64,000 nucleotides of DNA from an uncultured Maribacter sp. (GTDB lineage: Bacteria; Bacteroidota; Bacteroidia; Flavobacteriales; Flavobacteriaceae): the NCBI RefSeq assembly GCF_947500405.1, contig NZ_CANMRY010000002.1, positions 1-64,000 of the forward strand, given 5' to 3'. The notes under the pieces are model-generated. The model was not told the origin of the DNA and ran no database searches. It saw nothing but the letters and a program-made list of their open reading frames with translations. Below, one piece after another: positions 52,446-61,870 of the stretch. Position numbers and translations under genes: made by a program. Within the stretch, counting starts at the first letter, position 1. Each line of letters opens with the position of its first letter.

Positions 52446-53318
52446 CTAATGTTTTTCTAAATTTTTATGTGTTTTTTTAACCGCGAGTTCTTCTTTGTAA
52501 TTTAACCATTTTTGTCCCCAGAACTTACGTGTAATATTATCAAAATGACGCATAATTGCCACATTATACAGCATATTTAAAAAACGTTTTGGAGTCCTTG
52601 GTAATGCACGTAAAGTCATAGAAAAACCACCATTAAGGTATTTTATATAATGCCAATAACCACTTGGCATATACAAAGCATCGCCATGCTTCATCTGTAC
52701 CTGTATCCCTTCTGCATACTGCAATGCTGGGTATTTTTCAAAATCTGGATTATCCATATCTATCTTATCAATATTGTGTATTGAAAAAGGAACTTTATAT
52801 AAATATTGGGTTTGCTCTGGAGAAAATAAAGTTACACTTTTATCGCCATGAAAATGAAAATGCATACTGTCTGGCAAATCAATATCATAGTGCATAAAAA
52901 CTTTAGAATCTCCACCTCCAAAAAACAAAGCAGGTAGTCTTTTAAAGAATTTTAACCCAATATCTGGATACTTAAAATCTTTTAATAGTTCTGGCATACT
53001 TTTTAGAATGTCATAAAAGAAAATCCGTAAATCGGTAGGCTTGGTTTTTAAAATTTCTATATAATCGTATAGCTTAAGTTCTTTTACTGGAGCGTATACA
53101 CTCTCTTTATCTTTTGCAGGTTCATTATTGTAAAGTGGTACAATTTGCTCTCCTGCTCTTTCCTGGATATAATCTAGCGTCCATTTTTCATAGGCAGGCC
53201 AATCTTTAGTTAAGCCTTCTATTAAAACTGGACGTTGTGGCTTGTAGTACTTTTTTATAAAATCTGCTTTGGTAATATTTTTTACACTCTCTATAGGAGT
53301 GATTTTAAATTTTCCCAT
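52446..53318 (-). CDS. Cupin-like (JmjC-type) oxygenase-like protein
   Basis: This 290-residue cupin_8/JmjC-like protein resembles Fe(II)/2-oxoglutarate hydroxylases. Metal ligands can be read in FMHYDIDLPDSMHFHFHG (His and Asp of HxD) and the distal His in GDALYMPSGYWHYIKY. The entry block RPVLIEGLTKDWPAYEKW is typical. It shares a single base with the flavoprotein gene upstream (TAATG) and lies 1 base from the C45 gene, so it is a firm operon member. A hydroxylation step on the pigment or lipid is inference. Confidence 0.85.
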   Translation of the reverse strand: MGKFKITPIESVKNITKADFIKKYYKPQRPVLIEGLTKDWPAYEKWTLDYIQERAGEQIVPLYNNEPAKDKESVYAPVKELKLYDYIEILKTKPTDLRIFFYDILKSMPELLKDFKYPDIGLKFFKRLPALFFGGGDSKVFMHYDIDLPDSMHFHFHGDKSVTLFSPEQTQYLYKVPFSIHNIDKIDMDNPDFEKYPALQYAEGIQVQMKHGDALYMPSGYWHYIKYLNGGFSMTLRALPRTPKRFLNMLYNVAIMRHFDNITRKFWGQKWLNYKEELAVKKTHKNLEKH

Positions 53319-54868
53319 TACGCATTTACTTTTACAATGTTTTCTTTTGCGGTAGGTTCTGTAATTTTATTTAACAAATATTCCCTTCCTAAAATTTCGG
53401 AACAGGTAACAATTCCGCTAATGGTAACCCCTAAAATGCCATGCATATTTAGACTTTGTCCTGTAAATAACAAGTTTTTAATTTTTGTTCTTGGGGACAA
53501 GACAGATTTTAAAGGATTATTTACATCTTTTACATAGCCATACATAGAACCTTCATTACAGGCTATATAATCTCTATAGGATAATGGTGTAGAGGTGTAC
53601 ACCGTTTGTATACATTCTCTTATTGTTGGGAATTTTTTTTCTAACTCTTTTATAAGTTGCTCTGCTTTATTCTTTTTAAATTCTTCATAGGTTTCTCCCC
53701 TATCATTTTTATGCGCAACAGTATTAAATGTATTATCCCATGGCCTTACCTCATCATATTTCATATAGGTAATAACCGTTAATTGATCTGCCCACTCACC
53801 TAATCCTTTTTTTACACCCATAGAAACCATATACCCTAATGGCCAGTTTTCTTGGGTATAGTTATGGCAGTTCCAAACTGCTTCTGGAGTTTTATAATGG
53901 TAGTAATTTTTATTTAAATACTTTACCATCTCAGGTTTTAATACCAAATGAATACTAAAGGCCGATATGGTACTGTCTATATCTTTAATACGATTACTAT
54001 AGGCTTTTCTAAAATTGGTTTCCCCAACTAATTTTAAAGTTAGTTTTGGTTCTATGTTAGATATAAAAAGGTCTCCTTTTACAATAGTACCGTCTTTAGT
54101 ATGTGCCGCAACAATTTGCTTTTCTTTATATTCTAATTGATTTACCTCTTTATGTTTATATGCTTCACCACCGTTTTCTATTAACTTTCTAATTAATAGC
54201 TTGGTTATTTGGCTACCACCATTTACGCAACGGTACGAACTTTCTATATAAGAGTTTACAGAAAGTGCATGCACATAAAATGGAGTCTTATCAGACTCTC
54301 CTGCATACAATAAATTAGAACCCGCTAGTACTGCCTGTAATTTTTTATTAGTGGTAAAAGAATTTATATGTGCTTTAGCCGGAAGCGAAAAAAGCTCGGT
54401 ATCATCATAATAAGGTTTTCCTAATTTTAAATTATAAAGCGGAAATTTATCGCATGTTTCTTTTAAATCTTTACAATAAGCTTTAATACCGTCTTCTTCT
54501 TCTGGGAATTGGTCTATTAAAGACTGTTCAAATCTTTCATAACCTTGGGCGTGGCTGTATTCCTTTTCATCTTTATCAAAAGTGATAATATCAAAACCAT
54601 TTACGTCCATCTTTTTTAAATTTAGCCCATCAAAAATGCCTAAATATTTAAAGTAACGATATAAATTTTGTCCTTTAGACAATCCGCCTATATAATGCAC
54701 CCCAGTGTCAAAAATGGTTTTTTCGCGTACAAATGTTTGTAGGTTACCACCATATTGGTTGTTTTTTTCTAGCACGCATACACTCTTTCCTTCTTTTGCT
54801 AAAATAATAGCAGAAACAAGGCCTCCCATACCACTGCCAACAATTACAACATCATACTTCTTATTCAT
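53318..54868 (-). CDS. Phytoene desaturase/retinol saturase-like flavoprotein
   Basis: This 516-residue FAD oxidoreductase opens with the dinucleotide motif DVVIVGSGMGGLVSAIILAK and the CVLEKNNQYGGNL extension, and ends with LLFTGQSLNMHGILGVTISG, the FAD closing motif of the CrtI-like and retinol-saturase group. It has no signal peptide and is probably cytoplasmic or membrane-peripheral. Within this cluster it could alter the polyene chain. A carotenoid role is less likely because no other carotenoid gene is present. Confidence 0.87.
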   Translation of the reverse strand: MNKKYDVVIVGSGMGGLVSAIILAKEGKSVCVLEKNNQYGGNLQTFVREKTIFDTGVHYIGGLSKGQNLYRYFKYLGIFDGLNLKKMDVNGFDIITFDKDEKEYSHAQGYERFEQSLIDQFPEEEDGIKAYCKDLKETCDKFPLYNLKLGKPYYDDTELFSLPAKAHINSFTTNKKLQAVLAGSNLLYAGESDKTPFYVHALSVNSYIESSYRCVNGGSQITKLLIRKLIENGGEAYKHKEVNQLEYKEKQIVAAHTKDGTIVKGDLFISNIEPKLTLKLVGETNFRKAYSNRIKDIDSTISAFSIHLVLKPEMVKYLNKNYYHYKTPEAVWNCHNYTQENWPLGYMVSMGVKKGLGEWADQLTVITYMKYDEVRPWDNTFNTVAHKNDRGETYEEFKKNKAEQLIKELEKKFPTIRECIQTVYTSTPLSYRDYIACNEGSMYGYVKDVNNPLKSVLSPRTKIKNLLFTGQSLNMHGILGVTISGIVTCSEILGREYLLNKITEPTAKENIVKVNA

Positions 54869-54876
54869 TCTTTAAT

Positions 54877-57800
54877 TTATCGCTTTAAAAATAGGGCTTC
54901 TGGTAATTCTTTATCTATGGTAAATCCGTTTTCTAGAATAGTATCAATATTTAAAGATTTACTTTCTTTTAAAAGGATTAAGATAGTAATTTCAGATTTT
55001 AAAAGTGCCATGACTTCTTCAGAATTCAAAAAATCTAAATTTAATATAGCCACATTTGCTGAGTCTTTAAAGGCTTCTAATACCGTATTTGAAAAATTAT
55101 ATTTCTTATAATTATGTGTAATGTAACTATTAGCAACAATTTCTCTGGCTTCAGAATCTTTAATATATGTTGTTATTTTTCTGTCTGGAGCATCTAATTT
55201 TAATAAAAAATCTAATTGGCCAAAATCTTTAGATAAATGTATAATTAATGCTTTAGAATCTAAATAATCTATAATTTCTTTATAAATAGAAGCATTTAGC
55301 TTTAGATCTGACTTAACGTTATTATATATACGATTTCCTTTATACCTATATTCTAACAACACTAAAGAATGAAAATATGAAGTATTTTCTACATCTTTTC
55401 GTATTGCATTAAACTTCTTTCTAAAATGAGTACTTATTTGTTTCGTTTTTTCTCTTGTAGTTACTCCATAAGAAGAATCTTGAATTCCTATTTTATCTAA
55501 CACCTTAATAGTTATACTCCCATCACGAATAATAAAACTACCTTTTGGTAATACCTCCGAATTCCCATGAATTAGGATTGGGAGAACGTCTAGCCCTAAT
55601 TTATCGGCCAAATGAAAGGCTCCTTTATGAAACCTTTTTATTTTATTAGTTCTAGAACGTGTGCCTTCCGGAAACGTAATAAGCGAATACCCTTGTGCTA
55701 CTTTTTTACGCAAATGTTCTTCTCCATTTTCTATTCCTTTAGAAACTGGATAAAAACCTGCTGCTTGTACTGCTTTACCAAATACGGGAGAATTATATAC
55801 CCAATCGTTCACCAAAAAAACAATTTTTGGATGCAACATTCCTATTCCTAAAATATCTAAGAAAGAGGTATGGTTGGCAATAATCATAACCGGTTCTTTA
55901 AAAGTATCTTTCTTTAAATTAATTATTTCTTTAGATACAAAACCATTGGTATATAGTACTGAACCCATAAGTTTAGAAATAGACCTATGGAAACCTCCCA
56001 TTTTTATTTTCTTGGAAACTGGAATTATTTTTAATACTAAACTAAAAAAAGAAAGCACCAAACCACCTAAACCAAAATAAGTAAAAGACAAAACAGAATG
56101 TATGAAAAGACGAAAAGAAATAGGCCTTTTGGTTTTATTACCAATAAACAATTTAAATAATAAAGGTTGTACCGTAAATGCTATAAGCACTGCAGATAGT
56201 ATACCTACTAAAGAAACAACCGAAATGGTATATAAAGCTGGATGCTTCGCAAAAATTAGAACGCCAACTCCTAAAATTGTAGTAATTACCGATAATAATA
56301 TGGATGTTTTATGTGTTGGTACTATTTTTTCTCCTGTTCTATTTTCTGCCAGAAAACCGTTGGTAATAAAAATACTATAGTCTACACCTAATCCAAAAAT
56401 AAAGGTAGAAATAATGATATTAAAAATATTAAACTCTATTCCCAAAAGTCCCATAATACCAATGGTTAAAAACCAGGTTAAGAAAATAGGAACTCCTGTT
56501 ACTAAGGTTAAAGAAAAGCTTTTATAAAAAAGAAGCAATAAGATTAAAACTGCAAGTACCGAATAACCAATTAGGCGGTTAAAATCGTTTTTGAGATTCC
56601 CCAGGAAAGCTTCGTTCATTCCTTGGCGATCTATTAAAATTGTTTGCTTATTCTTAAGAGTTTTCTTAATGATTTGGGCATTTTCTGAAGTCTCTACTTT
56701 TAGCAAAGAAGTTACTGCTGTAAAATCTTCTTTAGTGCCAATAAAGTCTTCTATTACCAATACGTTTATACTCTTATAATTCTCTAATGTTAAAGGTTGG
56801 TATTCTTTTTCTAAAGCAGCATAAAAAGGACTAAATGTTTTTGGTTTAAAGCCTAGTTCTTCTCCTGCTACTATTAAGTCGTTTTTGGTTTGTTTGGTTT
56901 TAGTTATATTCCAAAATTGCTGCCAACGTTTAATCTTTTCTTCTTGTTTTTTCTGAGAAGAAACCAATGCTCCTATTGAGCTATAATTTTTAAGTACATT
57001 CTTATCCTTATATTCTTGTAATAGATTGTAAATACTATCATTAACCTGTAAAGCACTTTCTAAATTATTTCCGTATGCTGCTACGTAGATAGATTTTGAA
57101 CCAATATCTGTCAATGTTTCTAAATTATTACGAGCATCTAACAATGCTTTAGGCTCATAATTCATCTTAGCAATATCTGTATTAAACAACACCTTATTAT
57201 ACGTAAAAGTGCAAACTACTAATACTAAAGCTATACCTGAAAGAACAATTTTGTTTTTATGAATTTCATACGATGCTATACGGTCTAAAATATTCTTTTT
57301 AGAAACCTTTTCTTTCTTAGCTCTATATATTTGCGGAATTAATAGCAAAGCAAAAAAAGATGCCCCTAAAACACTTATAGCAGCAAAAATACCAAGGTCT
57401 TGTAATGCTTGCGATTTTATAAATAACAAACATAAAAATGCACTTGCCGTTGTTACACTACTCATTAAAATAGATGGTGCAACATCTATATACAAATTTT
57501 TTATACTCTTGTTATTTCTTATATGTGTTAGTATATGTAATGAGTAATCTAGGGTTACTCCCAAAAGTACCGAGCCAATTCCTAAAGAAATTGCAGAAAT
57601 TTTACCCCGCAAAAGATATAGAATAGCCACCGATAATAGCCCTCCAAAAATAGTTGGTAAAAAAAGGACAATAGGTACTGTAATTTTACGGTAGAAAAAA
57701 ATTAGAATTACAAGTAGTAGTGTTAATGCTATTCCTACTGTAAACTGGATGTCCTTTTTAATTTGGTTTGCATTGGCTACTGCAACTAAGGCAGCACCAA

Positions 57801-58551
57801 AATACTCGCTACTTACTTTACCCTTATATGCTGTGTTTAACTCTTCTTGTATTTTATATAGCGATGTAGAAAATCTAGTATTCTTATCGGTTTCACTAGA
57901 AGGGTATTTTGGGGTGATAAAAAGCAATATATGTTGCTCATCTTTACTTAGTAAAAAGCCATCTTTAAGAGTAAAATCGTCCCCAACACCTAAACTTTGC
58001 AATTTTTTCATTGCCATAAAAGACAATCCTAATGGATCCTTTAAAATAGTTTTTTTTGCAATTATTCCCGTAGGAGAAATAAGGGTATTGTAATTTTGCT
58101 TTGTAATGCTTAGTAAACTATCTCTTGTCGTTTTTTGTTCCAGAATTTTATAATCTGAGGCCTCTAAAAAAAGCGGTAAATTTTTGTAAACAAAATCAAT
58201 CGTATTAAAAACAACAGCATCCGAAACTTTCCCTTGAATATTTTCCACATAATTAGACTCCTTAGATAGGCTATCTAAAAACGTATTTGCATAAGCAGTA
58301 ATATCTGAAACCTTACTATTAGGTTCTCTTTTAATGTTTACAATAATTTTATCTGTAAACTTAACGGTCTTTAGTACTTTTTGATAGTCTTTATTATCAG
58401 TATTAACAGGGATAAGCTTTGTAATGTCTTCCTCGAAAGAAATTTTACTAGCAATAAAACCAAAAGCTATTAAAATAGTAAAGAATGAGAGTAAGCCAAC
58501 AACTTTTTGCTTACGTAATAGTTCATATATTTTATATAGAAAATTACCCAT
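54877..58551 (-). CDS. Trifunctional MMPL transporter/acyltransferase/methyltransferase-like protein
   Basis: This 1224-residue fusion has three parts. Residues ~1-820 are an RND/MMPL transporter with two six-helix bundles (for example SLGIGSVLLGVTLDYSLHIL and FGLGVDYSIFI). Residues ~860-1060 are a PlsC-type acyltransferase with ANHTSFLDILG (near 894) and TFPEGTRSR (near 964). The last ~150 residues look like a reduced class I methyltransferase fold whose Gly-rich SAM loop is not obvious. Similar fusions occur in Bacteroidota flexirubin/aryl-polyene loci and would acylate and move the lipid product. It overlaps the GT2 gene by 8 bases. Confidence 0.88.
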   Translation of the reverse strand: MGNFLYKIYELLRKQKVVGLLSFFTILIAFGFIASKISFEEDITKLIPVNTDNKDYQKVLKTVKFTDKIIVNIKREPNSKVSDITAYANTFLDSLSKESNYVENIQGKVSDAVVFNTIDFVYKNLPLFLEASDYKILEQKTTRDSLLSITKQNYNTLISPTGIIAKKTILKDPLGLSFMAMKKLQSLGVGDDFTLKDGFLLSKDEQHILLFITPKYPSSETDKNTRFSTSLYKIQEELNTAYKGKVSSEYFGAALVAVANANQIKKDIQFTVGIALTLLLVILIFFYRKITVPIVLFLPTIFGGLLSVAILYLLRGKISAISLGIGSVLLGVTLDYSLHILTHIRNNKSIKNLYIDVAPSILMSSVTTASAFLCLLFIKSQALQDLGIFAAISVLGASFFALLLIPQIYRAKKEKVSKKNILDRIASYEIHKNKIVLSGIALVLVVCTFTYNKVLFNTDIAKMNYEPKALLDARNNLETLTDIGSKSIYVAAYGNNLESALQVNDSIYNLLQEYKDKNVLKNYSSIGALVSSQKKQEEKIKRWQQFWNITKTKQTKNDLIVAGEELGFKPKTFSPFYAALEKEYQPLTLENYKSINVLVIEDFIGTKEDFTAVTSLLKVETSENAQIIKKTLKNKQTILIDRQGMNEAFLGNLKNDFNRLIGYSVLAVLILLLLFYKSFSLTLVTGVPIFLTWFLTIGIMGLLGIEFNIFNIIISTFIFGLGVDYSIFITNGFLAENRTGEKIVPTHKTSILLSVITTILGVGVLIFAKHPALYTISVVSLVGILSAVLIAFTVQPLLFKLFIGNKTKRPISFRLFIHSVLSFTYFGLGGLVLSFFSLVLKIIPVSKKIKMGGFHRSISKLMGSVLYTNGFVSKEIINLKKDTFKEPVMIIANHTSFLDILGIGMLHPKIVFLVNDWVYNSPVFGKAVQAAGFYPVSKGIENGEEHLRKKVAQGYSLITFPEGTRSRTNKIKRFHKGAFHLADKLGLDVLPILIHGNSEVLPKGSFIIRDGSITIKVLDKIGIQDSSYGVTTREKTKQISTHFRKKFNAIRKDVENTSYFHSLVLLEYRYKGNRIYNNVKSDLKLNASIYKEIIDYLDSKALIIHLSKDFGQLDFLLKLDAPDRKITTYIKDSEAREIVANSYITHNYKKYNFSNTVLEAFKDSANVAILNLDFLNSEEVMALLKSEITILILLKESKSLNIDTILENGFTIDKELPEALFLKR

Positions 58552-59746
58552 TATGACTTACTAGCTTTTTTTTCTCAAAAACAGTTAAAAATAAATATGC
58601 AGAGAGTCCAAATAAAATGGCTCCAAATGTAGCAAGCGTTAGACTACCTACTATGTACGTTTTTAGGTGTTTAAGACCTTCAAAATTAGTAGTCATTTCT
58701 TCTATGGTATAGGAATAATAATCTCCTAACATAAATTGTCCAACTTTAGAGCTTGCATACAATACAAAAGGTATAAATGGCGGTAAGCTTATATTAGAAA
58801 AAGTAAATGCTAAGACTTTGTTTAATTTTAAAAGTATGGCTAAAGAAATAACTATTACGGTATGTAAACCCCATAATGGAGAAAGACCAATAAAAATTCC
58901 TAATGCTATGGAGAGTGCTTTTTTTCTTGGAGAATCATCATTCTGCAAAAAATCTTCCCTTATAAATCGTTTAAATCCTTTTTTTTTAAAACGCCTGTAT
59001 AAATCTCTTGGTTTTATATAAAGCAAAGCAATTAATACCAACCAAGTATTTAATATACTTATTCTTGTAAAATCTTTAAAAGGTCTAAAATGCGACACTC
59101 TTTCCTTTTCATTGTAGGTAACTTGTACTGGTAAATTCTTTACTAAAGTTCCTTTCCAAGCTGCTCTTACTATAACCTCTATTTCAAACTCAAATTTAGG
59201 AGTGTAAAATTTTAAATCCATTAGTTCTGAAATTGGATACAACCTAAAGCCACTTTGGGTGTCTTTTAATTTTACTCCAGTTTCAAACCAAAACCAAAAG
59301 TTAGAAAACTTATTTCCAAAGCTACTTTTCTTAGGAACATCAGTCTGTCCCATATTACGAGCGCCTATATAAAGAACATTTTTGGTTTCTTCTTTTTCTA
59401 AAGCATTTATAAAAACAGGAATATCTTCTGGGAAGTGTTGCCCGTCAGAATCTATCGTAATGGCATAGGTAAAGCCCAACTCAAAGGCCTTTTTAAAACC
59501 TACTCTTAATGCATTACCTTTTCCTTTATTTTCTTGTAATACTATACAGTTTAAATGCTTAAATTCTTCTAAAACATTGGAAGTAGCATCTGTAGAGCCA
59601 TCATTTATTATAATAATATCTTGGCTATACGCAAGAACGCCTAAAATAACTCTTTTTAAGGTTTTTTGATTATTGTAGGTTGGAATAACTACACAACATT
59701 TTAGCTGCTCCATAGACTCCTTTATAGATGATGTGTTTTCTGCCAA
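58544..59746 (-). CDS. GT2 glycosyltransferase fused to DUF2062
   Basis: This 400-residue protein has a family 2 glycosyltransferase domain at about 15-240 (CVVIPTYNNQKTLKRVILGV, DGSTDAT, and the DxD-like TIDSDGQHFPED). A C-terminal DUF2062 membrane domain with three helices follows (KALSIALGIFIGLSPLWGLH). An ATG at 59713 is a shorter alternative start, just before the conserved region. Such GT2-DUF2062 proteins are typical of aryl-polyene-type clusters. The transferred sugar or phosphate-linked lipid is unknown. Confidence 0.88.
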   Translation of the reverse strand: MAENTSSIKESMEQLKCCVVIPTYNNQKTLKRVILGVLAYSQDIIIINDGSTDATSNVLEEFKHLNCIVLQENKGKGNALRVGFKKAFELGFTYAITIDSDGQHFPEDIPVFINALEKEETKNVLYIGARNMGQTDVPKKSSFGNKFSNFWFWFETGVKLKDTQSGFRLYPISELMDLKFYTPKFEFEIEVIVRAAWKGTLVKNLPVQVTYNEKERVSHFRPFKDFTRISILNTWLVLIALLYIKPRDLYRRFKKKGFKRFIREDFLQNDDSPRKKALSIALGIFIGLSPLWGLHTVIVISLAILLKLNKVLAFTFSNISLPPFIPFVLYASSKVGQFMLGDYYSYTIEEMTTNFEGLKHLKTYIVGSLTLATFGAILFGLSAYLFLTVFEKKKLVSHNG

Positions 59747-59813
59747 AAATATATACGTTGTGGAGGTCTTTTACAAAGACTTTAGTTTTTAACAAAGATA
59801 ACAATTGAAAATA

Positions 59814-60299
59814 CTAAAACAACTTCTTTTCAGAAGCAGTAAAAAGAGAAGATTGCAAAACATAATCTTTAACAAACTTCTTGATAGCCTTATCTGTATT
59901 TTTTTTATAATGGTCTATTAAAAATTGTTTGTCTTCTTCTATTTTACTCTTGTACTTTAAAATTTTTGGCGAATGCTCTTGCACACTTAAGCGAATGCAA
60001 CGTATCTCTATATTTTTTGGTGCTTTTTGTATAGAAAATTCTAAATAGTCTACCCCTTCTTTAAAGAAGCTCTTTTTTTGTTTTATTCCTTTACTATGCT
60101 TTGCTTTTAGGGTAGCAGTTGCTCCTTTATAAGCTACTAAAATAGGTTTACTTTCTTTAGTAATATTTTCTAAAGCTATATATAGCTTTTCAGAAACTTC
60201 TTTACTATCACTTGCCAATATAAAATCCTTTCTAATTTCGGTTAAATTATGGCTTAGAAAACTTAGTATTAAAAGTATATTACCAATGAAAAATTTCAT
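59814..60299 (-). CDS. Exported cluster protein of unknown function
   Basis: This 161-residue protein has an N-terminal signal (FFIGNILLILSFLSHN) and a helical Lys/Ser-rich body. The block LVAYKGATATLKAKHSKGIKQ is conserved in looks with small periplasmic proteins of flexirubin loci, but I have no family name. It ends 68 bases before the GT2 gene start and begins 1 base from the FabZ-like gene, so it belongs to the operon. Confidence 0.65.
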   Translation of the reverse strand: MKFFIGNILLILSFLSHNLTEIRKDFILASDSKEVSEKLYIALENITKESKPILVAYKGATATLKAKHSKGIKQKKSFFKEGVDYLEFSIQKAPKNIEIRCIRLSVQEHSPKILKYKSKIEEDKQFLIDHYKKNTDKAIKKFVKDYVLQSSLFTASEKKLF

Positions 60300-60300
60300 G

Positions 60301-60669
60301 TTAGCTTATAATTTTAAAGGTTGCACTTAATTTTAATGCAAGGGTTTCCTCAAAAGAGGTTGTATTTTTAACCTTAATGGCATCCTCTACTTCTGTAATT
60401 GTTAAAGTAAGTTTAAGAGTAGCATTCTTTTCTGGGTTAATAATTGCCATAAATTTAATGTTAGAAGACACCGATAAAAACAACTGCTTTCCTGTTGCTT
60501 TCTCTGTAAGTTCTTTTATAATCTGTATCATACAAACTCCTGGCATTACTGGATTCCCAGGAAAATGACCTTTAAAAATATCGTGTTCTTTATATATTTT
60601 TATAGTTGCAATTACAGTTCCTGCTTCTTCTGTAAAATCTTCTACACTATATAATCCTTCTATCAACAT
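60301..60669 (-). CDS. FabZ-like 3-hydroxyacyl-ACP dehydratase with altered active site
   Basis: This 122-residue single hot-dog protein has the FabZ signature GHFPGNPVMPGVCMIQII, with catalytic His35 intact. The position that is Glu in FabZ (14 residues after the His) is Gln49 here. Residual dehydratase, thioesterase-like or structural roles are possible. It lies 3 bases from the barrel-protein gene and 1 base from the unknown exported protein gene. In aryl-polyene systems, FabZ-like dehydratases act in chain elongation to build the conjugated polyene. Confidence 0.83.
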   Translation of the reverse strand: MLIEGLYSVEDFTEEAGTVIATIKIYKEHDIFKGHFPGNPVMPGVCMIQIIKELTEKATGKQLFLSVSSNIKFMAIINPEKNATLKLTLTITEVEDAIKVKNTTSFEETLALKLSATFKIIS

Positions 60670-60672
60670 ATT

Positions 60673-61260
60673 TTAAATCTTAAATTTATAAGCTATACCT
60701 ACTTGAAAAACATTGTTTAAGCTTGTATTATTACCATTATAATCGTCAAAAAAGTCATCAAACAAGTCTATATTAACAAGACCTTGTTTGTAACGCGCTT
60801 CTATTATAAGTCCAAAAGGAAATTCATATCCTATTCCAAAAAGCAAAGATAAATCTATTGGTGTAACATCAGACTCATTTGTATCATTAACTATATTTAT
60901 AAAATTATTATCAAAATCTAAATCTAAACTAGGCCCCAAAATAAAATGAAATCCTTGTTTAGGTGCTACATAAAATTTATTTACTGCAGCTATAGAAATA
61001 TAGTTTATATTCAAATCTTCTTCATCATTAGAAGATTCTCCGCCTTGACTAGAAAACCCTATTTCTGGTTGTAAAGCGTAAAAATTCGTGAACCTAACAT
61101 CTAAAAAAATAGTGCCATTAAGTCCAATTTTATCCTCTAAATTAGTATTAGAAATGTTAGCACTATTTATCCCTAAACGTATTCCTGGGTTTACTTTAGA
61201 TTGTGCAAAACCTACAATAGAAAAAGCAAAAAATAGGGTTGCTAAAATTACCTTCTTCAT
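60673..61260 (-). CDS. Outer-membrane beta-barrel protein
   Basis: This 195-residue protein has a signal peptide ending SIVGFAQ and alternating beta-strand segments (VNPGIRLGINSANIS, FYALQPEIGFSSQGGE, GLIIEARYKQGLVNI), ending in a strand with a terminal FKI. This is the pattern of small Bacteroidota porin-like or OmpX-type barrels. It lies between a FabZ-like gene and an exported lipoprotein gene in the cluster, consistent with an outer-membrane role in product placement. Confidence 0.82.
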   Translation of the reverse strand: MKKVILATLFFAFSIVGFAQSKVNPGIRLGINSANISNTNLEDKIGLNGTIFLDVRFTNFYALQPEIGFSSQGGESSNDEEDLNINYISIAAVNKFYVAPKQGFHFILGPSLDLDFDNNFINIVNDTNESDVTPIDLSLLFGIGYEFPFGLIIEARYKQGLVNIDLFDDFFDDYNGNNTSLNNVFQVGIAYKFKI

Positions 61261-61261
61261 C

Positions 61262-61870
61262 TTAAATTCTTTTTAATTGTATTTTTAATTTGATGTTTTT
61301 ATGTTCTATTAAAATACGCTTTGCAGCAGCATCCTCTATGTTTAAAAAATGATATACCACTTTTTCTTTTCCCTTATCCTCTCTAATAATTTTTGTTAAC
61401 CCTATATTCTCATAAAAATAAAAATGGTTTTTGTTTAATACTTCCGCTTCTTTAACTTGAATATGTTCTTTAGTATAAGTTTGGGTACTTACATTAAATT
61501 CTTTTACTAATGTTGTAAAGTCTCTTTCTAAAACATTCAAAATAATTTTCTTATTCATATCTTCCAAGATATGATTTACTTTAAAGTCATTTTTATAAAA
61601 TGAAAAATCTAAAATTTTATTTCCCATTTCCGTTGTAAAAACTAATCTATGCTCTTTATCTGCAATCTTTTTTATGATAATAATTCCAGATAATTTTTTT
61701 TTGTAAAACTGTAAATCGGCCTTATAAACATAATCCTTTGTTGCATTAGAAAAATAAGGATTATAAACTTGAGATACGCTTATATTGCTTTCTGCAAAAC
61801 CATTTTTCTTAGGATAACTTGCACAGGAAACCATAACTAACAAACAAATACTACTGAGCAAATACCGCAT
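61262..61870 (-). CDS. Lipoprotein of the pigment-type cluster
   Basis: This 202-residue protein has a lipoprotein signal (LVMVSCASY, Cys16) and a beta-rich body (SGIIIIKKIADKEHRLVFTTE). It overlaps the LolA gene by 20 bases. The pairing of a LolA-like carrier with a small lipoprotein recalls LolA-LolB, so a LolB-like receptor is an attractive guess, but no LolB signature is visible. Confidence 0.68.
   Translation of the reverse strand: MRYLLSSICLLVMVSCASYPKKNGFAESNISVSQVYNPYFSNATKDYVYKADLQFYKKKLSGIIIIKKIADKEHRLVFTTEMGNKILDFSFYKNDFKVNHILEDMNKKIILNVLERDFTTLVKEFNVSTQTYTKEHIQVKEAEVLNKNHFYFYENIGLTKIIREDKGKEKVVYHFLNIEDAAAKRILIEHKNIKLKIQLKRI

Noticed and set aside
53494..53501. GGGACAAG motif as another transposon end
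   Set aside because: It lies in conserved coding sequence of the flavoprotein gene and lacks the GGCATCTATATAC part of the terminal repeat.
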